64,000 nucleotides of DNA from Neglectibacter timonensis (GCF_900048895.1 NZ_LT160639.1:377001-441000), one strand, 5' to 3'; numbered from the stretch's first letter, positions 26,284 through 38,058 are shown. Made by a program: numbers and translations. Notes: generated by a model not told the origin, from the sequence alone.

Positions 26284-27354
26284 TCAGCCCATCATGGCGA
26301 AAAATTCATCAAACAGCGAACCGGTATCCAGCGGGCCTCCACAGGCCTCCGGATGGAACTGCACAGAGAACGCCGGGCAGCAGAAATACCGCATCCCCTC
26401 GCAGGTTCCGTCGTTCACGTTGACAAAAAGTTCCTCCCCCTTCTCCGGATCGATGCTCTCCGACACCACCGCATAGCCGTGGTTCTGGCTGGAGATGAAC
26501 ACCCGCCCGTTCAACCTGTTCTTCACAGGCTGGTTCGCGCCGCGGTGGCCGTATTTCAGCTTTTCCGTCCTGCCGCCGTGGGCCAGAGCCAGAAGCTGAT
26601 GTCCCAGGCAGATGCCGAACAGGGGAATATTCAGCTTGCATATTTCCTTCAGGTTCTCTATGATCTCCACATTTTCCGCCGGATCTCCGGGACCGTTGGA
26701 GAGCACTATGCCGTCCACGTCCAGAGTACCGATCTTCTCCGCTGTGGCGTTGCAGGGACAAACCGTGACCTCCGCACCCCTACTCACCAGTTCCCGCAGG
26801 ATATTTTCCTTCTGGCCGAAATCCAGCAGTGCGATTCGCTTTGTGACCGGCCCCTCCGGCCTTACCGTGTACTGCTCCTTCGTAGAGGAGGCCTTCACCG
26901 CGCCCTCTATCCGATAGCCCTTCAGCGCCTGGAAGTCAACCCCCGCGGGGTCGTCCGTAATGATACCGTTCATTACACCCGCTTCCCGAATTGTTTTTGT
27001 CAGCGTGCGGGTGTCGATTTCCGCCAGGCCGATCACGCCTCTTTCTTTAAAAAAGGTGTCAAGGCTGCCTTCAGAACGGAAGTTAGAAGGAGCTTGGCAC
27101 CAATGTTTCACAATATATGCGCTGGGACCGATGACGTCGCTTTCAAAGTCAGCGGGGATGACGCCGTAATTGCCGATAAGAGGGAACGTCTGTACAACGA
27201 TCTGTCCATAATAGCTGCGGTCGGTCAATGTCTCGAGATACCCCGTCATGCCGGTGGTGAACACCACCTCGGCGGTCATCTCCCCTTCGGCGCCGAAACG
27301 CTCGCCCCGAAATGTTTTTCCGTTCTCTAAAACCAGATACGCAGTTTTTCCCAT
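26284..27354 (-). CDS. carA: Carbamoyl-phosphate synthase small (glutaminase) subunit
   Basis: A 356-residue class I glutamine amidotransferase that releases ammonia from glutamine for CarB. The N-terminal CarA domain (TAYLVLENGKTFRGERFG, TGMTGYLETLTDRSYYGQIVV) precedes the amidotransferase domain with the catalytic cysteine in FGICLGHQLLALA and the His-Glu pair in SVQFHPEACGGPLDTG. The ISSQNHGYAV box is also typical. The stop is 19 bases before carB-dapF, which has its own ribosome site, so they form one operon. A promoter lies about 170 bases upstream, leaving a leader that ends in a stable hairpin just before the ribosome site. Confidence 0.95.
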   Translation of the reverse strand: MGKTAYLVLENGKTFRGERFGAEGEMTAEVVFTTGMTGYLETLTDRSYYGQIVVQTFPLIGNYGVIPADFESDVIGPSAYIVKHWCQAPSNFRSEGSLDTFFKERGVIGLAEIDTRTLTKTIREAGVMNGIITDDPAGVDFQALKGYRIEGAVKASSTKEQYTVRPEGPVTKRIALLDFGQKENILRELVSRGAEVTVCPCNATAEKIGTLDVDGIVLSNGPGDPAENVEIIENLKEICKLNIPLFGICLGHQLLALAHGGRTEKLKYGHRGANQPVKNRLNGRVFISSQNHGYAVVSESIDPEKGEELFVNVNDGTCEGMRYFCCPAFSVQFHPEACGGPLDTGSLFDEFFAMMG

Positions 27355-27370
27355 ACATTCCGTCCTTTCC

Positions 27371-27391
27371 CGCGCCTTTTCAAAAAGCGCG
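27371..27391 (-). promoter_or_regulatory. Hairpin in the carA leader next to the ribosome site
   Basis: On the minus strand, CGCGCTTTTT pairs with AAAAGGCGCG around a single-base loop, with one U-G pair, right before the carA ribosome site. It resembles the hairpins of the repeat at 18.44 kb. It could block translation or be a repeat remnant. No PyrR-binding consensus was recognised in the leader. Confidence 0.45.
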
Positions 27392-27519
27392 CCGTCGTGT
27401 TAATCCGTAAAGAGGCCGGAGACATCTGCAAATTCCTTTTCAGCGCCCCGTCCTGGTCGTCCCATCCGCCAGTTAAGCCTGGAGACAGTCAGCCGTTCAT
27501 TTCTGTTTATCAATACTAT

Positions 27520-27548
27520 ATCATACAAGAAACCTTTCAAACAAGCAA
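27520..27548 (-). promoter_or_regulatory. Promoter of carA-carB-dapF
   Basis: On the minus strand, TTGCTT (27548-27543), a 17-base spacer and TATGAT (27525-27520). It leaves a leader of about 160 bases. Confidence 0.55.
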
Positions 27549-27668
27549 GAAAAATTTTCGTTTCTCCTGTTTCTACAAATTTTATCACACGACGAAAAAA
27601 ATTCTTGTAGGCCCTCCTGAAAGCATTTTGAGACGTTGAAAAAAAGAATAGAATCCATGAAAAACCAT

Positions 27669-27697
27669 TTGACAAAGCCCGCGCTGTGGTCTAAAAT
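27669..27697 (+). promoter_or_regulatory. Promoter of glutamine synthetase III gene
   Basis: An exact TTGACA (27669-27674), a 17-base spacer and TAAAAT (27692-27697). Transcription should start near 27704, just before two leader hairpins. Confidence 0.8.
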
Positions 27698-27710
27698 ATT
27701 TGCATCACAG

Positions 27711-27782
27711 CAAGGCGCTGATGGGTAGCTCCCTCAGCGCCTTGCCCGATTTTGGAAGCGTCCCGTACACCCCGGTGACGGG
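27711..27782 (+). promoter_or_regulatory. Two hairpins in the glutamine synthetase leader
   Basis: Hairpin 1 pairs CAAGGCGCTGA (27711-27721) perfectly with TCAGCGCCTTG (27734-27744), and inside it GGG pairs with CCC. CCCGATTTT follows, so it can act as a weak terminator. Hairpin 2 pairs CCCGT (27762-27766) with ACGGG (27778-27782). No glnA-type glutamine riboswitch consensus is seen. A regulated leader is possible. Confidence 0.5.
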
Positions 27783-27811
27783 CAAACGAACAAGGAAAGA
27801 GTGGTTTGGTT

Positions 27812-29926
<2,115 letters not shown>

Positions 29927-30013
29927 CTGTGAAATCCCATAAGGATCCACAGTCATGCGGAAGATTCCTTGCGCGATTCTGCACGGGAATAAAAACTTTG
30001 TCCAACTGTAACG

Positions 30014-30055
30014 AAAGCGCGGTTTTAGGGCTTGAAACCCTGAAACCGCGCTTTT
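30014..30055. terminator. Terminator after glutamine synthetase III
   Basis: A stem of AAAGCGCGGTTT (30014-30025) with AAACCGCGCTTT (30043-30054), continued by AGGG/CCCT inside. T-runs on both sides allow it to serve the convergent M56 peptidase gene too. Confidence 0.88.
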
Positions 30056-30093
30056 TCCGGTGTGTTTTTTCATCCTTTATGCCGGCGATTCCT

Positions 30094-32205
30094 TTACAGC
30101 AATCCGTTTTTCCGTTCATAGTCTTCCAACAAGCCCGAAGCAGACGTGCCGGTGTTTACACACCGCCAGGTATCCCCCAGTCTCTGCATCAAATATTGAA
30201 GAGAATAGGTATAATACCCTTCCTCCCCGCTCTCCGCCGGTTTAAAATTTCCGGCCTGGGGATAGCGTTCCGCGTCCGCAGGCTTTACGGCATACCGGGC
30301 GGTAAAGGCAAATATGGAATCGTCCCCGTCCCTGGTGCCGGTCACCTCGCACCGGATAACCTGGAAGTCCTCCGCTTCATACCGGCTTCCAGGAATCCGG
30401 TGTAAAGCCAGTTTCTTTTCCTGCTCCGTATAGCTTTGCGCAACTTCCTCAAAACCTGTGACAGATGCCGGAACCGTAATCTCCTGAGCCGCTTCGTTAA
30501 AGGAGATCTCCTCCCACATCAGTTCTGCAATGGAGTCCGGATACTGCCAGAACCGTCTTCTGGCCGAGTACCAGCTCCGCTGCCCGTTCTCCGAATAAAG
30601 CGCATATCTGCTCCCCCGGTAAAAGGTGAAGGAACGGGATGCGTCGCCTGAAGAGAGCAGCAAAAGCTCCTTGGAATCAGGCTCCGGGTCTTCCTGACAC
30701 CGGTACCAGCGATACCCAGCCAATAGGTTTCCATACCTGCCTGAATAAAATTGGTCTGCCAGTTCAAAAGTATGGCTCTCTCCCTGCTCCGGCTTCCACT
30801 CCAGACGCAGCAAATCATTTTTTGCATAGAGAGCCCACATCAATTCCTGAACCTCCTGCTCCGTCAGAGAAGCCTCTTCCAGGACATGAGGATCTGGATT
30901 CACCAGCGTGACGCCGGTCACTTCAGAGCCGGTTTCCCCCGAAAACTCCAACCGGACCAAATCCCCCACATTCAGCCTCGAAAAACTCACCCTATCCCCC
31001 TGGCCTGTTGTGACATCCAGACCGGAAAGCTCTACCGTACCGCGGTCCTCGGCTTCTTCCAAATGTTCTCCCGCTCCGCAATACGTAAACGACGTCCCCA
31101 TCAGGCTTCTGATTTGTACGGTTTCCGAGCGGGATCCCTCTCCCGGGGAAAACGCCGAAGCGGCCGCTTCCTGTCGGGAAACCGTCTCCGCAGGATGAGA
31201 TACCGCTCCTTCCGGCCCTGAAGAGGCTGAGCGCTCCGCTGTCGCAGCGCCTGTAAAGGTACAGCCAGACACCAGCAATGATGCCAGCAGTACAGCGGCA
31301 GCCGGCAGCACAAGCCGTTTGGGACGCTTTGCCAGACGCTGGATGCGTGCCCGGATCGCCTTTTTTCCAGAAACCATTGTGGTGGCCGTACTGAGCACAA
31401 TGCCGGGAAAGTTCCGGCAGCTCACCATCTCCACCAGCGTGTGCCCGTAGGCCAGACGCTCTTTCTCTCCCAGACGCCTGACTGTCCTCTCGTCACAGGC
31501 CAGCTCACAGTCGGTTTTCGAGCAGAAGGCGGCGGCCCATACCAAGGGATTAAACCAGTGAATGCTCAGGCAGACGCCTCGCAGAACAGCCCACAGCAGG
31601 TCTCCCTGCAGATAATGGGTGTATTCATGCGCCAGAATATGCCTCTGCCGGACAGGCGTCTCCATACTTTCCGGCGTCAGGTAGACGGCGGGCCTTAAAG
31701 CCCCTGCCAGGCAAGGCGAGAGAATTCCTTCAGACCGGTACACCGGCAGGGGATATCCGGGGCACTCCACCCGGCCTCTTTCCCTTCTCAGCTTCCGCCG
31801 AAAATGCAGGTTGGACCAGACAAAGCAAAGGCCCATAACGCCCATCCCCATCACCCACACTGAAAAAAACACGTCCTGAAGATTAACAGCAGGTTCTCCC
31901 GCCTGCGGGCTCTCAGAAGCCTTCCCGGCGGAAACCGCAGGCTGCACGGGAAGGTCAACAGGATTCCGGGACGTGTTCTCTATTCCCTGCGCCTGCGGGG
32001 GCGCAGAGTAGGCTTGAGAAGCCTTTTCCACTGCGTTCATCACGCTGACAGGACTTTGTACCAGGGAAAAGGGCAGCAACAGGCGCAGCGCCGCCAGAAT
32101 CCAAAGTGCATATTGGAGCCGGGCGCTTAACTTTCCCCGGAACACACGGCGCAGGACGAGCAGCGCCATAATCAAAACAGACGAGGTGACGATACACTCC
32201 AACAT
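30094..32205 (-). CDS. M56 family (BlaR1-like) membrane metallopeptidase sensor
   Basis: A 703-residue membrane zinc peptidase that probably senses an outside signal and then inactivates the neighbouring BlaI-type repressor. The N-terminal third has membrane segments (IVTSSVLIMALLVLRRVF, LQYALWILAALRLLLPF) and the peptidase motif HEYTH in RHILAHEYTHYLQGD, with the downstream zinc Glu in ELACDERTVRRLG. After another membrane segment (LVLPAAAVLLASLLVSGCTF) comes a region rich in Ser/Glu and then a large outside domain of about 350 residues. That domain is not the penicillin-binding fold of true BlaR1, so the signal is unknown. It is 29 bases downstream of the repressor gene. Confidence 0.88.
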   Translation of the reverse strand: MLECIVTSSVLIMALLVLRRVFRGKLSARLQYALWILAALRLLLPFSLVQSPVSVMNAVEKASQAYSAPPQAQGIENTSRNPVDLPVQPAVSAGKASESPQAGEPAVNLQDVFFSVWVMGMGVMGLCFVWSNLHFRRKLRRERGRVECPGYPLPVYRSEGILSPCLAGALRPAVYLTPESMETPVRQRHILAHEYTHYLQGDLLWAVLRGVCLSIHWFNPLVWAAAFCSKTDCELACDERTVRRLGEKERLAYGHTLVEMVSCRNFPGIVLSTATTMVSGKKAIRARIQRLAKRPKRLVLPAAAVLLASLLVSGCTFTGAATAERSASSGPEGAVSHPAETVSRQEAAASAFSPGEGSRSETVQIRSLMGTSFTYCGAGEHLEEAEDRGTVELSGLDVTTGQGDRVSFSRLNVGDLVRLEFSGETGSEVTGVTLVNPDPHVLEEASLTEQEVQELMWALYAKNDLLRLEWKPEQGESHTFELADQFYSGRYGNLLAGYRWYRCQEDPEPDSKELLLLSSGDASRSFTFYRGSRYALYSENGQRSWYSARRRFWQYPDSIAELMWEEISFNEAAQEITVPASVTGFEEVAQSYTEQEKKLALHRIPGSRYEAEDFQVIRCEVTGTRDGDDSIFAFTARYAVKPADAERYPQAGNFKPAESGEEGYYTYSLQYLMQRLGDTWRCVNTGTSASGLLEDYERKNGLL

Positions 32206-32234
32206 CCCTGAGACCTCCCTTCCCCGGAACCCCT

Positions 32235-32621
32235 TTAGCGGTCTGCCTTTCTCAGAATTTCATGCAGCTCCTCAATCTCTTCCTGGGACAAACGATCCTC
32301 CTCAAGCAAGGCGTTCAGCATCATCCCTACGCTGCCCCTGTAAACCCGTTGAAGAAAGCTGTGCGTTTCCCTGAGTGCCACTGCTTCCTGTTCTACCGCC
32401 GGAAAATACAGTCTGGCCCTGCCCCGCTCCTCATAATGGATCAGCCCCTTTTTCTGCATACGGTTCAACATGGTGGCCACTGTACTCTTGGCCCAGCCCT
32501 TTTCTTCCTTCAGCGCTTCCACCATCTGCATCAAAGTACGCGGCGCCTCCCAGAGTAGCGTCATCAGCTTCCATTCTTCTGCAGAAGCAGATGGCGAATT
32601 TTTTCTTTCCACCTGGATCAC
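32235..32621 (-). CDS. BlaI/MecI-type repressor
   Basis: A 128-residue winged-helix repressor of the BlaI/MecI/CopY family. It has an N-terminal SASAEEWKLMTLLWEAPRTLMQMVEAL, then GWAKSTVATMLNRMQKKGLIHYEERGRARLYFPAV (recognition helix and wing) and a C-terminal dimerisation region (LLEEDRLSQEEIEELHEIL). The start is a GTG with AAGGAAAG closely upstream. It is the first gene of a pair with the M56 peptidase, the usual proteolytic signalling module. A consensus promoter with an ACATATGT dyad at its -35 suggests autorepression. The regulated target beyond this pair is not evident. Confidence 0.93.
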   Translation of the reverse strand: MIQVERKNSPSASAEEWKLMTLLWEAPRTLMQMVEALKEEKGWAKSTVATMLNRMQKKGLIHYEERGRARLYFPAVEQEAVALRETHSFLQRVYRGSVGMMLNALLEEDRLSQEEIEELHEILRKADR

Positions 32622-32673
32622 CCTTTCCTTTCATTTTTACAGGCTCTGCCTGGTTCTGCCTTATCTTAATTTT

Positions 32674-32702
32674 ATTATAGCTCTTTGTTCTACATATGTC
32701 AA
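32674..32702 (-). promoter_or_regulatory. Promoter and likely BlaI operator
   Basis: On the minus strand, TTGACA (32702-32697), a 17-base spacer and TATAAT (32679-32674), both exact consensus. The -35 overlaps the dyad ACATATGT (32692-32699), part of TTGACATATGTAG, which resembles BlaI-family TACA/TGTA operators. Confidence 0.82.
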
Positions 32703-32885
32703 CAAATTTGTTGCCAGTCTGATGACTATTCCCGCAATGCAAAAAAGCAAAGGCTGCTTCCCCTGGCAGGAAACAGCCTCCGCTTTTTTTACTTTTCAAA
32801 CTGTACAGTACAACCTGTTTTGCCATACCGTTCCTGCGACAACCGCCTCCCCTATCCTGTCAGAAAAATGTCTATCAGCTGAACC

Positions 32886-33065
32886 TTACGGCGTCTTTGT
32901 CTTTTTTTCTATTAGCTTGTACTTTAGCAGCAGGTCCTCGACCGCCTCATCCAGGAGCCGGGATGCCGGAATTTTGGTCTTCTCCGACAGGCCTTTAAAA
33001 CATTGCCAAAGCTCCGGGTCAACTGTGGACGCAATTTGAATTCTATTTCGTTTGGATGTATTCAT
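32886..33065 (-). CDS. Ribbon-helix-helix DNA-binding protein
   Basis: A 59-residue protein with the ribbon-helix-helix pattern: a basic strand (NRIQIASTVDPELW), a helix (ECFKGLSEKT-like; here QCFKGLSEKTKIPASRLL) and a second helix (DEAVEDLLLKYKLIEKK). Such proteins bind operators as dimers and often act as antitoxins or mobile-element regulators. The ATG at 33065 is preferred because AAAGGAAG lies about 9 bases upstream. No toxin gene adjoins it. It stands alone between the BlaI module and the kdp operon. Confidence 0.75.
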   Translation of the reverse strand: MNTSKRNRIQIASTVDPELWQCFKGLSEKTKIPASRLLDEAVEDLLLKYKLIEKKTKTP

Positions 33066-33386
33066 TTGTGTCACTTCCTTTCACATCTATTATAAGACAT
33101 ATTGTGAAATATTCAATTCATTTGCACAAATTTGTTTGTTGCGGTTTGCTTTTTCATAAAACGCGCTCTTGGTTTGCACAGACACCTTGGACTGTCCGAT
33201 ATTCCAGCCGGAGAGCGTTTGCCGGACATATTTGATATTATCCTCCCTCTTTGATAATTGTTTTATAAAATGGATCTGGAACGGTTCTCCCATCTTTATA
33301 CTTTCTTAATAGGGACGGCATGTTTTCTAACGCCGTCTTTATTTTTGATATGGTATGCTTTTTTACAGAAAAGGAGGAGAACGAAA
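33066..33386. other. kdp leader region
   Basis: About 320 bases before kdpF. It holds an inverted repeat near CCGGAGAGCGTTTGCCGG (about 33209-33226) and the attenuator-like hairpin at 33314-33347. No gene is supported. I looked for the c-di-AMP (ydaO) riboswitch common before kdp genes and could not recognise its conserved blocks. Confidence 0.5.
33314..33347 (+). terminator. Possible attenuator before kdpF
   Basis: A stem of GACGGC (33314-33319) with GCCGTC (33332-33337) is followed by TTTATTTTTG. It sits 40 bases before the kdpF ribosome site inside the leader, so it may act as a conditional terminator of the kdp operon. Confidence 0.6.
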
Positions 33387-33476
33387 ATGCAACTCTTGAT
33401 CATCCTCATCGGCTGTGTTGCCGCCGCACTTCTGGCATACTACTTTGTCATTCTAATGCGAGGTGATAGACAGTGA
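33387..33476 (+). CDS. kdpF: KdpF small subunit
   Basis: A 29-residue single-membrane-span peptide, MQLLIILIGCVAAALLAYYFVILM followed by RGDRQ. It has the length and place of KdpF, which stabilises the KdpFABC potassium pump. An exact AAGGAGGA is 9 bases upstream. Its TGA overlaps the kdpA GTG (33473-33476), giving translational coupling. The sequence itself is too short for homology to decide; the call rests on size, hydrophobicity and position. Confidence 0.82.
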   Translation: MQLLIILIGCVAAALLAYYFVILMRGDRQ

Positions 33477-35287
33477 CGGCAACTATCCTACAATACTTAT
33501 TTTATATGGCGCTACTCGTCGGATTGGCGTTCCCTTTGGGGCTCTACATCACCAAAGTGATGAACGGGGAACGCATCCCTGGAGTATCTAAAGTACTGAC
33601 TCCCTGTGAAAATTTAATTTACAAGGTAATGCGGGTCAAGGCGGATGAACAGATGGGGTGGAAAAAATACCTGCTCTCTGTTGTACTATTTAATCTCTTT
33701 GGCTTTTTACTGCTTTTCTTGTTGTGCCTCTGTCAGGGCTTCCTGCCGTTTAATCCACAGCATATCGAAGGAAACAGCTGGCATCTTGCCTTTAATACGG
33801 CTTCCAGCTTTATGACGAACACCAACTGGCAGGCCTACAGCGGAGAAAACGCCCTGAGTTATTTCACTCAGTTTATGGGGCTGACGGTTCAAAATTTTGT
33901 TTCCGCAGCCACTGGCATTGCAGTTCTCTTTGCTTTCATCCGCGGGCTAATCAAGGTCAAATCACAAGGATTGGGGAGCTTCTGGGTCGATCTTACCAAA
34001 ATAATTCTCTACATACTGTTGCCCATCTGTCTGGTAATGACTGTACTCCTCGTCTCCCAGGGAGTGGCGCAGAGCTTTGCTCCCGCAGAAACCGTGGATC
34101 TTTTGGAGCCCATTGCCGTAGATTCGGAGGGGAACATCCTGGAGGACGCCGTCATTGACGGCGACAAGGTTCTGGTGGAGGGTGCCGTCGTGGAAGGGGC
34201 TGTCATTGTCCGGAAACAAATCGTTCCTCTGGGACCTGCCGCAAGTCAGATATCCATGAAGCAGCTGGGCACCAACGGCGGAGGCTTTTACGGTGTGAAC
34301 TCTTCCCATCCGCTGGAAAACACGACGCCCTTCTCCAATATGCTGGAGATGCTGGCTCTGCTGGTGATTCCCGTGGCACTGTGCTTTACTTTCGGCCGTG
34401 GTGTTAAAGATAAGCGGCAGGGCAGGGCGATTTTTCTTGCCATGTTCCTGATGCTGGCCGCCTTTCTGGCCGTGATAGCCGTTAACGAGCAGGCAGCCAC
34501 CCCTCAGCTGGCGCAAAACGGCGCTGTGGATCTGAGTAATATACAGCAGGCCGGTGGTAATATGGAGGGCAAAGAAAGCCGTTTTGGCATCGCCTCTTCG
34601 GCAACCTGGGCCAGCTGGACCACTGCCGCTTCCAACGGTTCGGTCAACTCCATGCATGACAGCTACACTCCCATCGGCGGCATGATCACCATGCTTCAGA
34701 TGCAGCTTGGAGAAGTCATTTTCGGAGGCGTGGGCTGCGGACTGTATGGAATGCTCGCCTTCGCCATTCTGGCGGTCTTCATAGCCGGACTGATGGTAGG
34801 GCGGACTCCCGAATATCTGGGAAAGAAAATTGAGCCCTACGAGATGAAATGGGCGGTTTTGGTTTGCCTGGCCACCCCTATCGGTATTTTGGTGGGCAGT
34901 GGGATAGCAGCTGCCGTTCCCGGTGTAATGGAAAGCCTGAACAACGCCGGGGCTCATGGATTTTCAGAAATGCTCTACGCTTATTCCTCCGCTGGAGGGA
35001 ACAACGGTTCTGCTTTCGCCGGTTTCAACGCCAACACCCCCTTTCTGAATGTATCCATCGGTTTGGTGATGCTGTTCGCCCGTTTTCTGCCCATCACCGG
35101 TATTCTAGCTATTGCGGGAAGTATGATACAGAAGAAAAAACTGGCTACCACAGCAGGCACCCTTTCCACCAGTAACGGATTATTTATCTTTCTGCTGATT
35201 TTTGTTGTGCTGTTGGTGGGCGCATTGAGTTTCTTCCCGGCGCTGGCGCTGGGACCGCTGGCCGAATTTCTCGGCATGACCGCTTAA
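33473..35287 (+). CDS. kdpA: Potassium-transporting ATPase subunit A
   Basis: A 604-residue membrane protein that forms the K+-selective channel of the KdpFABC pump. All four pseudo-repeat filter loops are visible: [66 protein letters not shown] and [21 protein letters not shown]. About ten membrane helices are present. It is somewhat longer than the E. coli form (557) because of an insertion of about 40 residues near 205-250 ([21 protein letters not shown]...). It starts with GTG overlapping kdpF and is followed 19 bases later by kdpB. Confidence 0.97.
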   Translation: MTATILQYLFYMALLVGLAFPLGLYITKVMNGERIPGVSKVLTPCENLIYKVMRVKADEQMGWKKYLLSVVLFNLFGFLLLFLLCLCQGFLPFNPQHIEGNSWHLAFNTASSFMTNTNWQAYSGENALSYFTQFMGLTVQNFVSAATGIAVLFAFIRGLIKVKSQGLGSFWVDLTKIILYILLPICLVMTVLLVSQGVAQSFAPAETVDLLEPIAVDSEGNILEDAVIDGDKVLVEGAVVEGAVIVRKQIVPLGPAASQISMKQLGTNGGGFYGVNSSHPLENTTPFSNMLEMLALLVIPVALCFTFGRGVKDKRQGRAIFLAMFLMLAAFLAVIAVNEQAATPQLAQNGAVDLSNIQQAGGNMEGKESRFGIASSATWASWTTAASNGSVNSMHDSYTPIGGMITMLQMQLGEVIFGGVGCGLYGMLAFAILAVFIAGLMVGRTPEYLGKKIEPYEMKWAVLVCLATPIGILVGSGIAAAVPGVMESLNNAGAHGFSEMLYAYSSAGGNNGSAFAGFNANTPFLNVSIGLVMLFARFLPITGILAIAGSMIQKKKLATTAGTLSTSNGLFIFLLIFVVLLVGALSFFPALALGPLAEFLGMTA

Positions 35288-35306
35288 AAGGAGGCACTCC
35301 AGAATC

Positions 35307-37376
35307 ATGAATCATAAATCAAAATCCGGTTTTGCGGACCGGAAGATGCTTTTGAGAGCCATTAAGGATTCCTTTCTCAAACTGAGCCCAAAAGTTCAGG
35401 CACAGAACCCAGTGATGCTGTTGGTGTATATCTCGGCCATCCTCACCACTCTGCTCTGGGTCACGGCCCTGTTCGGGCTGAAAGACGTCAGCGCAGGATA
35501 TACCCTGGCCATCGCGATAATCCTTTGGGCCACCTGCCTGTTTGCAAACTTTGCGGAGGCTATTGCCGAAGGCCGCGGTAAGGCTCAGGCAGATTCCCTA
35601 CGGGCAGCCAAACGTGATGTGGAAGCCCATAAAATTCCAGCAGCCAGCTGCAGAGAAGACGTCACAGCGGTCTCCTCCGCCTCCTTGAAAAAGGGAGACC
35701 TGGTGCTCGTCAAGGCAGGGGAACAAATCCCTGCGGACGGGGAGGTGATCGAGGGCGCAGCTTCGGTAGATGAAAGCGCAATCACCGGAGAATCCGCTCC
35801 GGTAATCCGTGAAAGCGGCGGTGACCGAAGCGCTGTCACCGGCGGCACTACCGTCATCTCAGACTGGATTGTCGTACAGGTGACCAGCGAAGCCGGCGAA
35901 AGCTTTTTGGACAAGATGATCGCCATGGTGGAAGGCGCCTCCCGAAAAAAAACTCCAAACGAGATCGCTCTTCAGATATTTCTCATTGCGCTTTCCATCA
36001 TTTTCATTCTAGTTACCATGAGTCTTTACACGTATTCTGCCTTTTCCGCAAAGTTGGCCGGTATTGAAAACCCCACTTCCGTCACCACACTTGTGGCGTT
36101 GCTGGTCTGTCTGGCACCCACTACCATCGGCGCGCTCCTCTCTGCCATCGGGATAGCGGGCATGAGCAGGCTGAACCGGGCAAATGTTCTGGCCATGAGC
36201 GGCCGCGCCATAGAGGCGGCCGGAGACGTGGATACCCTGATGCTTGACAAGACCGGCACCATCACGCTGGGAAACCGGCAGGCCTGTGAATTCATCCCGG
36301 TAAACAGCGTAACGCCGGAGGAACTGGCCGACGCAGCCCAGCTTTCGTCTCTGGCAGATGAAACACCGGAGGGCCGCAGCGTAGTGGTTCTGGCAAAGGA
36401 GCAGTTCAATATCCGTGGCCGCAGCCTTTCCGACAAGGAAATGGTTTTTATCCCCTTCACTGCAAAAACCCGGATGAGCGGTGTGGATTACGATGGCAGC
36501 GAAATACGCAAGGGTGCCGCAGAGGCCATGCAGGAATATGTGACGCACGCAGGCGGCGTCTATAGTTCTGAGTGCGATGAAATTGTCAGAAGAATCTCAA
36601 ACCAGGGCGGAACTCCGCTGGTTGTAGCTAAAGATCACAGAATCCTCGGTGTCATCCACTTGAAGGACATCATCAAAGACGGCGTAAGGGAAAAGTTTTC
36701 CGATCTCCGTAAAATGGGCATCAAAACCATCATGATTACCGGTGATAATCCGCTGACGGCGGCTGCTATTGCCGCCGAGGCGGGCGTAGACGACTTCCTG
36801 GCGGAGGCAACTCCCGAGGGAAAGCTAGAAATGATCCGCAGCCTTCAGAAAAAAGGCCATATGGTGGCTATGACGGGGGACGGCACCAACGATGCGCCCG
36901 CATTGGCCCAGGCCGATGTGGCGGTAGCCATGAATTCCGGCACCCAGGCCGCCAAGGAAGCTGGAAATATGGTAGATCTAGACTCTTCTCCCACCAAGCT
37001 GATCGATATCGTTCGCATCGGCAAACAGCTTTTGATGACCCGGGGCAGCCTGACCACTTTCAGCATCGCAAACGACGTAGCTAAATACTTTGCCATTATC
37101 CCCGCTCTGTTTATGGGGTTGTATCCCGGGCTTTCCGCGCTGAACATCATGCATTTGGCAAGCCCGCAAAGCGCGGTGCTTTCCGCTATTATCTACAATG
37201 CCCTTATCATCATCGCCCTGATTCCGCTGGCGCTGAAGGGCGTTAAATACAGAGAGGTTTCAGCTGGAAAACTGCTTTCCAGAAATCTGCTGGTCTATGG
37301 GTTGGGCGGCCTCGCCGCCCCGTTCCTCTTCATCAAGCTCATCGATATGCTGCTGGCCTTCTTGAGGCTGGTGTAA
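35307..37376 (+). CDS. kdpB: Potassium-transporting P-type ATPase subunit B
   Basis: A 689-residue P-type ATPase that powers the pump. It has the actuator TGES (in [15 protein letters not shown]), the phosphorylation site [13 protein letters not shown], the nucleotide-binding [18 protein letters not shown] and the hinge [42 protein letters not shown]. The membrane segments match family positions. The start has AAAGGAGG upstream. Full length and all catalytic residues suggest a working enzyme. It is expressed with kdpA and kdpC under the KdpDE system encoded downstream. Confidence 0.97.
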   Translation: MNHKSKSGFADRKMLLRAIKDSFLKLSPKVQAQNPVMLLVYISAILTTLLWVTALFGLKDVSAGYTLAIAIILWATCLFANFAEAIAEGRGKAQADSLRAAKRDVEAHKIPAASCREDVTAVSSASLKKGDLVLVKAGEQIPADGEVIEGAASVDESAITGESAPVIRESGGDRSAVTGGTTVISDWIVVQVTSEAGESFLDKMIAMVEGASRKKTPNEIALQIFLIALSIIFILVTMSLYTYSAFSAKLAGIENPTSVTTLVALLVCLAPTTIGALLSAIGIAGMSRLNRANVLAMSGRAIEAAGDVDTLMLDKTGTITLGNRQACEFIPVNSVTPEELADAAQLSSLADETPEGRSVVVLAKEQFNIRGRSLSDKEMVFIPFTAKTRMSGVDYDGSEIRKGAAEAMQEYVTHAGGVYSSECDEIVRRISNQGGTPLVVAKDHRILGVIHLKDIIKDGVREKFSDLRKMGIKTIMITGDNPLTAAAIAAEAGVDDFLAEATPEGKLEMIRSLQKKGHMVAMTGDGTNDAPALAQADVAVAMNSGTQAAKEAGNMVDLDSSPTKLIDIVRIGKQLLMTRGSLTTFSIANDVAKYFAIIPALFMGLYPGLSALNIMHLASPQSAVLSAIIYNALIIIALIPLALKGVKYREVSAGKLLSRNLLVYGLGGLAAPFLFIKLIDMLLAFLRLV

Positions 37377-37433
37377 ACCCCGACAAGAGAGAACCCTGCG
37401 CGACGCTAGGGTTCGGAAAGGCGTGATCTTTTC

Positions 37434-38039
37434 ATGAAGACCTTAAAGAATGTACTGCCCCGTGCCTTTATTTGCATTTTGATTTTCACTGTAATCTGTG
37501 GTATCGTATATACCGCCGTCTGCACCGGTATTGCGCAGCTGCTGTTCCCAAACCAGGCCAACGGCAGTATCATTGAAATTGACGGCAAAAAATACGGCTG
37601 TGAACTGTTGGCACAGCAATACACCGATGAGTCTCATATGTGGGGCCGTATCATGAACATAGATGTCACCACTTATACCGGTGAAGACGGAAAGCCTCTG
37701 ATGTATGCCAGTCCTTCCAATCTGAGCCCAGCCAGCGAGGAATTCGAACAGCTGGTGGGGGAACGGGTAAAAAAAATCAGAGAAGCGCACCCCCAGCAGG
37801 GAGATGTCCCTGTTCCGGTGGATCTCGTAACCTGTTCCGGCAGCGGACTTGACCCTGACATTTCAACAGCTGCCGCAGAATATCAGATTCCGCGGCTGGC
37901 AGAGGCAAGAGGTATTCCCGAACAGGAGGTTCGATCCATCGTCAAGCGTTATACCAACCACCGTTTTCTGGGTATTTTCGGTGAAGAGACTGTCAATGTG
38001 CTAAAGGTGAATTTGGCACTTGACGGCTTGATATCATGA
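37434..38039 (+). CDS. kdpC: Potassium-transporting ATPase subunit C
   Basis: A 201-residue subunit with one N-terminal membrane helix (AFICILIFTVICGIVYTAVCTGIAQLLFP) and an outside domain that raises ATP affinity of KdpB. Family boxes are QANGSIIEIDGKKYGCELLAQQYTDESHMWGR, YASPSNLSPASEEF and PVPVDLVTCSGSGLDPDISTAAAEYQIPRLAEARG near the C-terminus, followed by RFLGIFGEETVNVLKVNLALDG. The ribosome site is GGAAAGG. It is followed 19 bases later by an unrecognised gene of the same operon. Confidence 0.96.
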   Translation: MKTLKNVLPRAFICILIFTVICGIVYTAVCTGIAQLLFPNQANGSIIEIDGKKYGCELLAQQYTDESHMWGRIMNIDVTTYTGEDGKPLMYASPSNLSPASEEFEQLVGERVKKIREAHPQQGDVPVPVDLVTCSGSGLDPDISTAAAEYQIPRLAEARGIPEQEVRSIVKRYTNHRFLGIFGEETVNVLKVNLALDGLIS

Positions 38040-38058
38040 AGCCAGGGAGGAAAAAGTC

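Noticed and set aside
27355-27519. PyrR attenuator in the carA leader
   Set aside because: The PyrR-binding loop consensus could not be found; only a repeat-like hairpin is clear.
33090-33293. 67-codon minus-strand frame in the kdp leader, possibly an integrase fragment
   Set aside because: The resemblance to recombinase C-termini is too weak, and it overlaps the leader hairpins.
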